A program made the position numbers and the translations under genes. The notes below the pieces were generated by a model, which was not told the DNA's origin, did no database searches, and saw only the letters and a list, made by a program, of their open reading frames with translations. Positions 53,399-61,513 of a DNA stretch of 64,000 nt are shown one piece after another (the first letter of the stretch is position 1; the number at the start of each line of letters is the position of its first letter). Source of the DNA: DASWTL01 sp966250385 (GTDB taxonomy: Bacteria; Bacteroidota; Bacteroidia; Sphingobacteriales; Sphingobacteriaceae); NCBI GenBank assembly GCA_966250385.1, contig CBINHC010000001.1, positions 186,001 to 250,000 of the forward strand. The letters run 5' to 3'.

Positions 53399-54835
53399 AT
53401 GGCTAATTCTAGTACAGCTATACATACCGAACCTAATTTTTTTGGGGACGTATGTGAGTTTTTTGACCATGCAGCCCAGTTTACCAACCACCCGTCCGGA
53501 TTATTAGACCAGATCAAAACCTGTAATAGCGTTTACCGATTCCAGTTCCCGATCAGGAAGGGTAACAGTTTTGAAGTGATTCACGCATGGCGTGTGGAGC
53601 ACTCGCATCACATGTCGCCGACCAAAGGAGGGATTCGGTACAGCGATATGGTGAATGAGGACGAAGTAATGGCACTTGCGGCCCTGATGACTTATAAGTG
53701 TGCCATCGTTAACGTGCCTTTCGGGGGTGCGAAAGGCGGTATCAAAATCAACCCGAAAAACTATACGGTAGCTGAGCTTGAAAATATCACCCGCCGTTAT
53801 ACCGTTGAACTGATCAAAAAGAACTTCATTGGTCCCGGTATCGACGTACCTGCTCCGGATTACGGATCAGGCGAGCGTGAAATGAGCTGGATTGCCGATA
53901 CATACTACACCATGAATCCTGGTCAGCTGGATGCGCTGGGTTGTGTAACCGGGAAACCGATCGCACTGCACGGAATTGCAGGCCGCCGCGAGGCAACCGG
54001 CCGCGGTGTCGCTATTGCCATCCGGGAGTGCGTTTCCGTAGCGGAAGATATGGAAAGGATCGGCCTGACTGCCGGGCTTTCCGGAAAGCGCGTGATCGTT
54101 CAGGGCCTGGGTAATGTTGGTTATCATTCAGCGAAATTCCTGATCGAATACGGCGCGACCATCGTTGGTCTGTGTGAGTACGAAGGTGCGATCTACAATG
54201 CCGACGGTCTGGACGTGGAAGAAGTATTCCAGCACCGGAAAGCGACCGGTTCGATCCTGGGTTATAAAGGTGCAAAACAGGAGTTCACCAATTCTCACGA
54301 AGGTCTGGAGCAGGATTGTGATATCCTGGTTCCTGCCGCCCTGGAAAACCAGATCACCGAGGATAACGTAGGCCGCATCAAGGCAATGATCATCGCAGAA
54401 GGAGCCAACGGACCAACTACTCCCGGAGCAGCAGCTTCATTCCTTGAAAAAGGCGGTATCGTGATTCCCGATATGTACTGTAACGCCGGAGGTGTAACCG
54501 TGTCTTATTTCGAGTGGTTGAAGAACCTTTCCCACGTTGCCTTTGGCCGGATGGACAAACGCTACGAGGAAACCGCGAATTCAAACCTGGTAAACATGTT
54601 TGAATCGACCACCGGCATCTCTCTTTCTGCAGAGCAGCGCAAAATGATCGTCAAGGGCGCGACCGAACTGGAACTGGTTAATTCAGGTCTGGAAGATACG
54701 ATGATCCGCTCTTATCATGAGATCCGTGAGATCAAAATGAGGAACCCGAAGATCGACAGCCTGCGTACGGCTGCCTTCGTAAGCTCAATTGATAAGATCG
54801 CAGTTTCTTACATGAATATGGGTATCTGGCCATAA
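53399..54835 (+). CDS. Glu/Leu/Phe/Val dehydrogenase (glutamate dehydrogenase type)
   Basis: The frame is open upstream, but the ATG at 53399 (MANSSTAIHTEP) is the sensible start, giving 478 residues. Visible are the substrate motif SHHMSPTKGGIRYSD, the catalytic Lys region TYKCAIVNVPFGGAKGGI (Lys100), the Rossmann motif VQGLGNVGYHSA and NAGGVTVSYFEWLKN. It interconverts glutamate and 2-oxoglutarate; the cofactor is not certain. It lies between ccmD-like and ccmE, and a terminator follows. Confidence 0.94.
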   Translation: MANSSTAIHTEPNFFGDVCEFFDHAAQFTNHPSGLLDQIKTCNSVYRFQFPIRKGNSFEVIHAWRVEHSHHMSPTKGGIRYSDMVNEDEVMALAALMTYKCAIVNVPFGGAKGGIKINPKNYTVAELENITRRYTVELIKKNFIGPGIDVPAPDYGSGEREMSWIADTYYTMNPGQLDALGCVTGKPIALHGIAGRREATGRGVAIAIRECVSVAEDMERIGLTAGLSGKRVIVQGLGNVGYHSAKFLIEYGATIVGLCEYEGAIYNADGLDVEEVFQHRKATGSILGYKGAKQEFTNSHEGLEQDCDILVPAALENQITEDNVGRIKAMIIAEGANGPTTPGAAASFLEKGGIVIPDMYCNAGGVTVSYFEWLKNLSHVAFGRMDKRYEETANSNLVNMFESTTGISLSAEQRKMIVKGATELELVNSGLEDTMIRSYHEIREIKMRNPKIDSLRTAAFVSSIDKIAVSYMNMGIWP

Positions 54836-54861
54836 GGTTCGGAAACCCCACTGAATAAAAT

Positions 54862-54897
54862 GAGCGGCTCTGAAAGGGTCGCTCTTTTCTTTTCTTT
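54862..54897 (+). terminator. intrinsic terminator of the glutamate dehydrogenase gene
   Basis: GAGCGGCTCT (54862-54871) pairs with AGGGTCGCTC (54875-54884) with two G-T pairs. The tail TTTTCTTTTCTTT follows. Confidence 0.9.
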
Positions 54898-55044
54898 AAA
54901 CAGGTGCGTTGTATCGAAGAGCGGGGGAGCAATTGCAGGTATCGCTTGAATGCCCAGTCTCCACCGGGCGAGGCTGCTTGTATCAGCTCTAGGATATTCT
55001 TCACGATTAGGCGTGTTTTCAAGATCCGAATACCTTATCCCCTA
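54898..55044. other. gene-free stretch without recognised content
   Basis: This is the first part of the 0.7-kb gap between the dehydrogenase and ccmE. Open frames cross it on both strands, but none has recognisable content, and I see no RNA gene or repeat. Confidence 0.5.
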
Positions 55045-55242
55045 ATGTTTAATGCTCCCTACAAGTTCAATAAAGTAGGCCACCAAAAAGCACATCATAA
55101 GGAGTACTTCAAAACCCTTAGTTTTTATAACTTCAGGACTGAGAAAAATCTTTATACTGTGGAGGTGGAGGAATATTCCAATTCCATTTTTATTATAAAG
55201 TAATACCTTCGGAAGAACAAGCATAATCCTTCAACGGCGTAG
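55045..55242 (+). pseudogene. decayed gene fragment, probably interrupted by a stop codon
   Basis: The frame from the ATG at 55045 reads MFNAPYKFNKVGHQKAHH and further into TEKNLYTVEVEEYSNS, then IFIIK, a TAA at 55201, and goes on as YLRKNKHNPSTA to TAG at 55240. The text around the stop reads like a continuous AIKFYLKK-type strand with Phe replaced by a stop, as in a family of small Bacteroidota proteins I partly remember. The AT content differs from the flanks. The family assignment is from memory and weak. Confidence 0.4.
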
Positions 55243-55304
55243 TGGTCTATCAGAGATCAATAGGTTGCGGCCGTTTCCATTTCCAGGCCGGCAAAGCTGT
55301 GGCC

Positions 55305-55475
55305 CTAGCTGCCGATCTGTGCTTTCAAAAGCTCAACCTTTTCCCGCTCGCTTGCTAACAGGCGTTCGTAAAGGCTTCGGTTCTCTTCATATAACTTCCG
55401 CATCTCCTCCATAGTCGCATTCACAGGATTCGGGGGGGCGACAGCCGGCCCGGGTTGACGATGCTTCCTGATCAT
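55305..55475 (-). CDS. 56-residue coiled-coil protein, possibly a regulator fragment
   Basis: The ATG at 55475 starts MIRKHRQPGPAVAPPNPVNA, followed by a heptad-rich helix (MEEMRKLYEENRSLYERLL to LLKAQIGS) and a TAG. The helix resembles the C-terminal tail that follows the helix-turn-helix in XRE-type regulators of Bacteroidota, but no HTH part is present upstream. It is either a small real protein or the leftover end of a regulator gene. Confidence 0.45.
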   Translation of the reverse strand: MIRKHRQPGPAVAPPNPVNATMEEMRKLYEENRSLYERLLASEREKVELLKAQIGS

Positions 55476-55499
55476 GATATTCCTTTTTTAAAAGCCCGA

Positions 55500-55535
55500 T
55501 TTGTTAGTCTCTTACCCTGATTATTCGTACTTTTG
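55500..55535 (+). promoter_or_regulatory. ccmE promoter (TTTG, 24 nt, TACTTTTG)
   Basis: The -33 TTTG (55500-55503) and the exact -7 TACTTTTG (55528-55535) are 24 bases apart. The leader is about 30 nt. Confidence 0.65.
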
Positions 55536-55567
55536 CAACAAAAATCACGTTTAGTGTTCAACTGAAT

Positions 55568-55978
55568 ATGAAAAGAAGCTCAATCATCGGAATCATCATC
55601 ATCGCCATTGCAATCGGCGTTATTATAAGTACCTATACAGACTCCAGTACCTATGGCACTTTCAGTGACGCCCAGGAGACCCGGACTGAGCTGCACGTTG
55701 TCGGACAGCTGAACAAGCAGAAGAGTCTGGTGTACAATCCTCAGCAGGATGCCAACTACTTTGCCTTCTTCATGAAGGATAATACCGGAAAAGAGTGCCG
55801 GGTCGTATTCAAGGGAACCAAACCGCAGGACTTCGAACGCTCTGAACAGATCGTCCTTACCGGTAAAATGGTCGGGAATGAGTTTCACGCCAGTAAAATT
55901 CTGATGAAATGTCCGTCCAAGTATACCGAGGATGAGATCGAGGTCACGGAATCAACCGCTTCTACAAGCCAAACCTAA
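55568..55978 (+). CDS. ccmE: cytochrome c maturation protein CcmE, CxxxY type
   Basis: This 136-residue protein has one N-terminal membrane anchor (about 5-22) and the OB-fold of CcmE (VVGQLNKQKSLVYNPQQDANYFAFFMKDNTG, VFKGTKPQDFERSEQIVLTGKM). The heme-binding segment near the end reads KCPSKYTEDE (Cys115, Tyr119), so Cys replaces the usual His of HxxxY. CxxxY CcmE proteins are known in some sulfate reducers and archaea. It carries heme from CcmC to CcmF. The ccmF gene starts after six bases. Confidence 0.93.
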   Translation: MKRSSIIGIIIIAIAIGVIISTYTDSSTYGTFSDAQETRTELHVVGQLNKQKSLVYNPQQDANYFAFFMKDNTGKECRVVFKGTKPQDFERSEQIVLTGKMVGNEFHASKILMKCPSKYTEDEIEVTESTASTSQT

Positions 55979-55984
55979 TCACAA

Positions 55985-58426
55985 ATGGAAATCGAATTTG
56001 TTGGAGAACATCTGTTACCCGGGCAACTGGGGCAGTTCTTTATTGTCCTGACCTTCGGGGCATCGCTTCTCGCTGCTATCAGTTACTATTTCGCTTCTTT
56101 CAATGACCAGGCGGAACAGTCCTGGAAACGGATCGCCCGGGTTGCTTTTCTTTTAAGCGTCATCGGCGTAGTAGGAATCGGTTCCTGCCTGTATTATATT
56201 ATCTATAACCATTATTTCGAATATCACTACGCCTGGGCGCACTCGTCCACGACACTGCCGGTATATTATATCATTTCCAGTTTCTGGCAGGGACAGGAGG
56301 GAAGCTTCTGGCTCTGGATGTTCTGGCAGGCCGTTCTGTCTGTTATTATTGTCGTCCGTTCGAAGAGCTGGGAAAGTCCCGTGATGGCCGTGATGATGCT
56401 CTGCCAGGTGATACTGGGTTCCATGCTGCTTGGTGTTGACATCTTCGGAGCTCGCGTAGGCAGCTCCCCATTCATCCTGCTTCGGGACGCGATGGCCGGA
56501 CCGATCTTCTCGCGGCCGGATTACCTGAGCCTGATCAAGGACGGTAGCGGAATGAATCCGCTGCTCCAGAATTACTGGATGGTGATCCACCCCCCAACCC
56601 TGTTCCTCGGATTCGCTTCGATGGTCGTGCCTTTTGCCTTTGCAGTTGCCGGTTTATGGCGCAGAAGGTACCAGGAATGGGTGAAGCCTGCCCTGCCCTG
56701 GGCGTTGTTTGCAGTAATGATTCTGGGTACCGGGATCGTCATGGGCTCGTTCTGGGCTTATGAAGCGCTGAACTTCGGTGGTTTCTGGGCCTGGGATCCG
56801 GTAGAGAATGCTTCCATCATTCCATGGATCACGCTTATTGCAGGCGTACACGTGCTGATCGCCTACAAGAACACCGGACATTCGTATTTTACAGCGACGT
56901 TCCTGATCATGATCAGTTTTGTGCTCGTGCTGTATGCATCATTCCTGACCAGAAGCGGCATCCTTGGTGAGACATCAGTACACTCCTTTACGGACCTGGG
57001 TATGTTCTGGCAGCTGGTCATCCTGATCCTGATCTTCCTGGGCATCATGGTCTATCAGCTGGTCAGCCGGTGGAAGCACCTGCCGATCACCAAGAAGGAC
57101 GAGGATACCTATTCACGCGAGTTCTGGCTTTTCATCGGAGCCCTGGTCCTGACCGTTGCGTGCGTGCAGATCATTGCGACAACCTCCATCCCGGTATTTA
57201 ATGCGGCATTCGGGACCAATATCGCCCCGCCGACAGATGTTGTCGAGCACTATAACAAATGGCAGGCGCCGTTCGCAGTTGTCGTAGCCGTGCTGTCCGC
57301 CTTTGCGCAGTTCATGAAATACAAACGGACCGATTCCCGGAAATTCTATGTCACGACAGGAATCACCGCGGTTGTGGCTCTGTTGATTACCGGCGGAGCC
57401 GTCTGGGTAACCGGCCTCTATACCAACCTGATCTTCATCCTGCTTACGTTTGCCGCGGTGTTCTCGATCGTTGCCAATGGCAGGATCCTGGGCGATTCCA
57501 TTAAAGGAAAGTGGAAGATTTCCGGTTCCTCCGTAGCGCACATTGGTTTCGGTCTGTTGCTGATCGGGGCACTGGTTGCCGCTGCGACCAATAAGGTGAT
57601 CTCCATCAATAATACCGGAATCGGGTTCGGTGAGGAGTTTGACAAGAGCAATAAATCCGAGGAGAATATCATCCTGTATAAGAATAAGCCGGTCAGGATG
57701 GACCAGTATACCGTCACCTACCTGGGTGACTCGACCGAAGGTCCCAACACCTACTACCGGGTGAACTACAAACGGCTGGATGAAAAGACCGGTGCAGTCA
57801 AAGAGAGCTTTGACCTGTATCCGAATGCGCAGCAGAATGCGAAGATGCGTCAGATCATCGCTTCGCCGGATACCCGTCATTACCTGCTGAAGGATATCTA
57901 TACCCACGTGAGCAGTGTGCCGCTGAAAGAGGAGGCCCATGAGCCGCATGAAGGACACTCGGAGGAGGAAGGCTACGAACAGCCGATCATCCATGAAGTA
58001 TCCCTGGGCGATACGGTCCGGTTCCGTGAAGGATTTATGCTCGTAAAGGCCGTAAACCGCGATGCGAAGGTCGAGAACATCAAGCTGGCCGGCAATGATG
58101 TCGCCGTAGGTATGGAGCTGGAGATTCACTCAAACGATCAGCAGTACACCGCCGAACCTGTATTCCTGCTCAAGGGCGGAAGCAAGTTTGATTTTGGCAA
58201 GAACGTCGAAGGAGCCGGTCTGAAAGTTCGCTTTACCGATATTCATCCGGATAAGGACAAGCTCGAACTGCAGGTCTATCAGAAACCTAAAGTCGATAAC
58301 GAATGGATCGTCATGAAGGCGATCATGTTCCCGTATATTAATTTGTTCTGGGGTGGTACGATCGTTATGATCGTCGGATTCCTGCTGTCCATCTTCCGTC
58401 GGAACAAGGAGCTGAAGATCTCGTGA
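55985..58426 (+). CDS. ccmF: cytochrome c heme lyase subunit CcmF
   Basis: This 813-residue integral membrane protein has more than ten transmembrane helices. The WWD heme motif is in NFGGFWAWDPVENASIIPW (about 260-280), preceded by conserved His-containing loops. A large periplasmic domain lies between about 555 and 780, with a His/Glu-rich stretch (EEAHEPHEGHSEEEG, about 648-662), and the last helix is at the C-terminus. CcmF attaches heme to apocytochrome c. CcmG and CcmH were not seen in the window. Confidence 0.95.
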   Translation: MEIEFVGEHLLPGQLGQFFIVLTFGASLLAAISYYFASFNDQAEQSWKRIARVAFLLSVIGVVGIGSCLYYIIYNHYFEYHYAWAHSSTTLPVYYIISSFWQGQEGSFWLWMFWQAVLSVIIVVRSKSWESPVMAVMMLCQVILGSMLLGVDIFGARVGSSPFILLRDAMAGPIFSRPDYLSLIKDGSGMNPLLQNYWMVIHPPTLFLGFASMVVPFAFAVAGLWRRRYQEWVKPALPWALFAVMILGTGIVMGSFWAYEALNFGGFWAWDPVENASIIPWITLIAGVHVLIAYKNTGHSYFTATFLIMISFVLVLYASFLTRSGILGETSVHSFTDLGMFWQLVILILIFLGIMVYQLVSRWKHLPITKKDEDTYSREFWLFIGALVLTVACVQIIATTSIPVFNAAFGTNIAPPTDVVEHYNKWQAPFAVVVAVLSAFAQFMKYKRTDSRKFYVTTGITAVVALLITGGAVWVTGLYTNLIFILLTFAAVFSIVANGRILGDSIKGKWKISGSSVAHIGFGLLLIGALVAAATNKVISINNTGIGFGEEFDKSNKSEENIILYKNKPVRMDQYTVTYLGDSTEGPNTYYRVNYKRLDEKTGAVKESFDLYPNAQQNAKMRQIIASPDTRHYLLKDIYTHVSSVPLKEEAHEPHEGHSEEEGYEQPIIHEVSLGDTVRFREGFMLVKAVNRDAKVENIKLAGNDVAVGMELEIHSNDQQYTAEPVFLLKGGSKFDFGKNVEGAGLKVRFTDIHPDKDKLELQVYQKPKVDNEWIVMKAIMFPYINLFWGGTIVMIVGFLLSIFRRNKELKIS

Positions 58427-58427
58427 T

Positions 58428-59210
58428 ATGCGGATTGCTCTCCTGGGAAGCGGTAACGTAGCAACGCACCTTGGCCGTGCCCTCCGGAATGCCGGAGAGG
58501 AGATCATCCAGGTCTGGAGCCGGAATATGGATCATGCGGCTGCGCTGGCCGGGGAGCTGAGCGCGGAGGCCGTAAATGATCCTGCCCGGATCACGGCGGG
58601 GGCCGACCTGTACATTCTGGCGGTCAATGACGACGCGATCTTAACCGTTGCATCCCAGCTGCCGGTCCACGACCGCCTGGTGGTGCATACTTCCGGCTCT
58701 ACGGGGATGGAGGTTCTGCAGCATGCTTCTGACCGGATCGGTGTGCTGTATCCGCTGCAAACCTTCAGCAAGTCCAGGGACGTTGATTTTTCGGTGGTGC
58801 CGCTGGCCGTTGAAGGAAACAGCGACCCCGTTGTTCAAACGCTCGAGGATCTGGCCGGGAAGATCTCCGGACATGTGCTGCGGATGGACTCCCTTCAGCG
58901 CCGGGCCCTGCATGTGGCTGCCGTCTTCGCCTGCAACTTTACCAACCACCTCTATACGATTGCCGCGGGTATCATGGAGCAGAACCAGCTGGACTTTGAT
59001 CTGCTGCGTCCGCTGATCCGCGAAACTTCGGCGAAGGTACAGTCCTTCATGCCACACGGGGTCCAGACGGGTCCGGCAGCAAGAGGGGATGAGGAGACCA
59101 TGCGGAAACACCTGGAGTTTCTGCGGGAGCAGCCGGAGCTTGCAGCGCTGTACCGGGACCTCAGTCAGCGCATAGTCAATTTCGACAAGCAGGACGACCC
59201 CTTATTTTAA
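58428..59210 (+). CDS. Rossmann-like and DUF2520 domain protein
   Basis: This 260-residue protein has an NAD(P)-binding N-terminus (MRIALLGSGNVATHLGRALRNAG) like ProC/6-phosphogluconate dehydrogenase-type proteins and the C-terminal DUF2520 helical domain (VAAVFACNFTNHLYTIAAGIMEQ). The substrate is unknown. It starts one base after ccmF and is probably co-transcribed with it. Confidence 0.93.
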   Translation: MRIALLGSGNVATHLGRALRNAGEEIIQVWSRNMDHAAALAGELSAEAVNDPARITAGADLYILAVNDDAILTVASQLPVHDRLVVHTSGSTGMEVLQHASDRIGVLYPLQTFSKSRDVDFSVVPLAVEGNSDPVVQTLEDLAGKISGHVLRMDSLQRRALHVAAVFACNFTNHLYTIAAGIMEQNQLDFDLLRPLIRETSAKVQSFMPHGVQTGPAARGDEETMRKHLEFLREQPELAALYRDLSQRIVNFDKQDDPLF

Positions 59211-59215
59211 TTTTC

Positions 59216-59223
59216 TAATTTTG
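59216..59223 (+). promoter_or_regulatory. -7 box of the ferredoxin gene (TAATTTTG), leaderless layout
   Basis: It is an exact TAnnTTTG six bases before the ATG at 59230. Confidence 0.55.
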
Positions 59224-59229
59224 CCACGC

Positions 59230-59562
59230 ATGAATACGTATACGATAAAGATCAATTTTGAGGAAGCAGGCAAGTCTCCCGTGGAACTACCGATCCATGA
59301 AGGCGAGTCGGTCCTGGATGTCTGTCTGGACAACGGGATCGAGCTGCAGCATAACTGCGGCGGTGTTTGCGGATGCAGTACCTGTCATATCTATGTGAAC
59401 AGCGGAATGGATACCCTGCCAGAGATCTCTGATAAGGAAGAAGACTTTATTGACCGTGCCGTCAACCCCCGGATCAACTCCCGGCTGGGCTGTCAGTGCG
59501 TGGTCGGAAACAGTGACCTGGAGGTCACCCTGCCGGACCAGACCCAGTTCCTCGGTCACTAA
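59230..59562 (+). CDS. fdx: 2Fe-2S ferredoxin, adrenodoxin (ISC Fdx) type
   Basis: The frame is open from a TTG at 59221, but the ATG at 59230 is preferred, giving 110 residues. The ligand pattern fits the adrenodoxin type: Cys43, Cys49, Cys52 (C-x5-C-x2-C) and Cys88, with extra cysteines at 47 and 90. The C-terminus resembles E. coli Fdx. It gives electrons for iron-sulfur cluster assembly; iscX follows after 38 bp. Confidence 0.94.
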   Translation: MNTYTIKINFEEAGKSPVELPIHEGESVLDVCLDNGIELQHNCGGVCGCSTCHIYVNSGMDTLPEISDKEEDFIDRAVNPRINSRLGCQCVVGNSDLEVTLPDQTQFLGH

Positions 59563-59600
59563 GCCGAAAAAATGTTTGAATACCTAACGTAAGAAGAAAG

Positions 59601-59843
59601 ATGATAAACGATAAGTACGCGCTTCCGATTCAATGGAACGACTATGAAGATATTGCCATGGGCCTCTACGAAAAGTTCGGGGATGAATTCACGGAGTCGA
59701 AAATTTACCGGATCCGGTTTACGGACCTGATGGAGTGGGTGCTCAGCCTGCCAAACTTTACCGGAAAGCGTGAAGAATGCAACGAGGGGCATCTTGAACA
59801 GATCCAGTCCGCCTGGGTGTACGAATGGCGGGATAATCAGTAA
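59601..59843 (+). CDS. iscX: Fe-S cluster assembly protein IscX
   Basis: This 80-residue acidic protein has the IscX pattern: WNDYEDIAMGLYEKFGDEF, then RFTDLMEWVLSLPNFTG and NEGHLEQIQSAWVYEW. It is an adaptor or regulator of IscS in the ISC pathway. It lies after a ferredoxin gene without the other isc genes. Confidence 0.93.
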   Translation: MINDKYALPIQWNDYEDIAMGLYEKFGDEFTESKIYRIRFTDLMEWVLSLPNFTGKREECNEGHLEQIQSAWVYEWRDNQ

Positions 59844-59860
59844 TTCCTAAATCCCCGGCC

Positions 59861-60391
59861 GTGTTCCTAAACAAACTTCATGAGATACGCGCATTTGTTT
59901 TCGATGTGGACGGCGTCCTTACGGACGGAACAGTCCATGTGACGGAAAGCGGCGAACAGCTCCGGTCGTTTAATATCAAGGACGGATATGCCCTGCAGCT
60001 CGCCGTTAAGCGGGGATACCCCGTTGCGGTAATTTCGGGTGCCCGGTCCGAGGGCGTACGGCTTCGCCTCCGGGGGCTCGGGATCACGCATATTTACCTG
60101 GCCATCGAAAACAAGACAGAGACCTTTCAGGCCTTTATCCGCGAGCATGAGCTGCATCCGGACCAGATCGTCTATATGGGCGATGATATTCCGGATCTGC
60201 CGGTCATGAAGCTTGCAGGGCTGCCCGTCTGCCCGGCGGATGCCGCCGACGATATCAAGGCCATATCCGGGTATATCTCACCCCGTTCGGGCGGACAGGG
60301 ATGCGCCCGCGATATCATCGAGAAGGTTCTCAAGGTCCAGAACCGCTGGTTCGACGAAAACCCGTCCGCCCATGACGGAAGTCTCGGATAA
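59861..60391 (+). CDS. kdsC: HAD phosphatase, KdsC type (KDO-8-phosphate phosphatase)
   Basis: This 176-residue protein has the HAD motif FDVDGVLTDG (Asp15, Asp17), the short KdsC-type core without a cap, ISGARSEGVRLRLRGLGI and the third motif VYMGDDIPDLPVM. KdsC makes free KDO for lipopolysaccharide. The start is the GTG at 59861; a stop codon lies in the same frame 27 bases upstream (59834), so there is no longer start. The C-terminus is somewhat extended. It follows iscX after 17 bp. Confidence 0.92.
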   Translation: MFLNKLHEIRAFVFDVDGVLTDGTVHVTESGEQLRSFNIKDGYALQLAVKRGYPVAVISGARSEGVRLRLRGLGITHIYLAIENKTETFQAFIREHELHPDQIVYMGDDIPDLPVMKLAGLPVCPADAADDIKAISGYISPRSGGQGCARDIIEKVLKVQNRWFDENPSAHDGSLG

Positions 60392-60450
60392 TTTTTTTCT
60401 TTTCATTTAAACCTTCGTTCCGTATCTTACTCTGTAAAGGAAAACCTTTT

Positions 60451-60831
60451 ATGAGTATGAAGAAATTTGTTTTGGCAGCTTGCCTGTCCGGTGTAATCCT
60501 CACCGCCAGCGCACAGGATCGCCAGATGGCCGATCCGGAAGTCCGGGCCCGGCGTCAGACCGAGGCTCTTGCAAAACAGCTGAGCCTCTCGGCAGATCAG
60601 AAAGACCGCATTCAGGGATTCTACATGGCCCAGGCGAAAACCGCGGACAGTATCCGATCGGAAGCCAACGGGAATTTCCAGGGTTTCCGCGGCAAAATGC
60701 AGGCGGTTCAGGAAGCGACGGAGCAAAAGATCATGGGCGTCCTGGATGAGGGGCAGAAGAAGCAGTTCGAGAAGTACCTGGATGAACGGAAGAGCCGGAT
60801 GCAGGGCGGCAGGGGTAATAACCGGAGATAA
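60451..60831 (+). CDS. small exported Spy/CpxP-like protein
   Basis: This 126-residue protein (124 from the second Met at 60457) has a signal peptide (ending TASAQ) and is then helical and charged. LAKQLSLSADQKDRIQGFYM and MGVLDEGQKKQFEKYLDERK resemble LTxxQ motifs of Spy-like proteins. The tail QGGRGNNRR is basic. It is a possible periplasmic chaperone; the evidence is weak beyond the motif. Confidence 0.75.
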   Translation: MSMKKFVLAACLSGVILTASAQDRQMADPEVRARRQTEALAKQLSLSADQKDRIQGFYMAQAKTADSIRSEANGNFQGFRGKMQAVQEATEQKIMGVLDEGQKKQFEKYLDERKSRMQGGRGNNRR

Positions 60832-60917
60832 CAGAAAAAGAACACGAAAGCGGCCGGATTGAAGTGCCCCCAGAAGTTTGACACTTATTGGAGGGATTTC
60901 AAATCGGTCGCTTTTCT

Positions 60918-60925
60918 TACTTTTG
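60918..60925 (+). promoter_or_regulatory. -7 box of the maf gene (TACTTTTG), leaderless layout
   Basis: It is an exact TAnnTTTG four bases before the ATG at 60930. Confidence 0.6.
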
Positions 60926-60929
60926 GCGG

Positions 60930-61511
60930 ATGAACCAGAACTTTCCGCCGATCATCCTTGCGTCGAAATCTCCCCGCAGACAGGAGCTGCTACGGATGAT
61001 GGGATATGACTTCCGCGTGGTCCTGAAGGAAGTGGACGAGACCTTTCCTGAAACGCTGAGTCCGGCCGAGACCGCCGTTTACATCGCTGAAAAAAAGGCC
61101 CGCGCCTTTGATGAAGGGGTTACGGACGAGGTCGTGCTGACCGCCGATACCATCGTCTGCCTGGATGGCCGGATCCTGGGTAAGCCGGAGGATGAGGGCC
61201 ATGCGTTCAGGATGCTTTCAGAACTTTCCGGCCGGAAGCATGAGGTCATTACCGGGGTCAGCCTGCTGACCGGCCATCGGGTCACGAGTTTTTATGAGGT
61301 TTCGGAAGTCTACTTCAGCAGCCTCACCGAGGCGCAGATCCGGTATTACATTTCAACGGGTATGCCGATGGATAAGGCCGGCGGCTACGGGATCCAGGAC
61401 TGGATCGGCCTCATCGGCATCGAGCGGATCAACGGTTCCTATACCAATGTGGTCGGCCTGCCGACCGAGCGGGTGTACCGGGAGCTTCTTGCGCTGAACC
61501 CCGTTCGCTAG
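60930..61511 (+). CDS. maf: Maf-family nucleoside triphosphate pyrophosphatase
   Basis: The frame runs back to an ATG at 60888, but the -7 box and the family start at MNQNFPPIILASKSPRRQELL support 60930; this gives 193 residues. Motifs: ASKSPRRQELL, ADTIVCLDGRILGKP and DKAGGYGIQDWIGLIG, the dTTP/UTP pyrophosphatase (YhdE) type. It removes non-canonical nucleotides. It converges with the Ppx/GppA gene (2 bp between the genes). Confidence 0.95.
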   Translation: MNQNFPPIILASKSPRRQELLRMMGYDFRVVLKEVDETFPETLSPAETAVYIAEKKARAFDEGVTDEVVLTADTIVCLDGRILGKPEDEGHAFRMLSELSGRKHEVITGVSLLTGHRVTSFYEVSEVYFSSLTEAQIRYYISTGMPMDKAGGYGIQDWIGLIGIERINGSYTNVVGLPTERVYRELLALNPVR

Positions 61512-61513
61512 GC

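Noticed and set aside
54732..55022. 96-codon minus-strand frame after the glutamate dehydrogenase
   Set aside because: It crosses the dehydrogenase terminator and gene end in antisense, and its residues show no family features.
54898..55500. Insertion sequence or transposase remnant
   Set aside because: I found no terminal inverted repeats, target duplication or transposase motif; only a decayed patch is supported.
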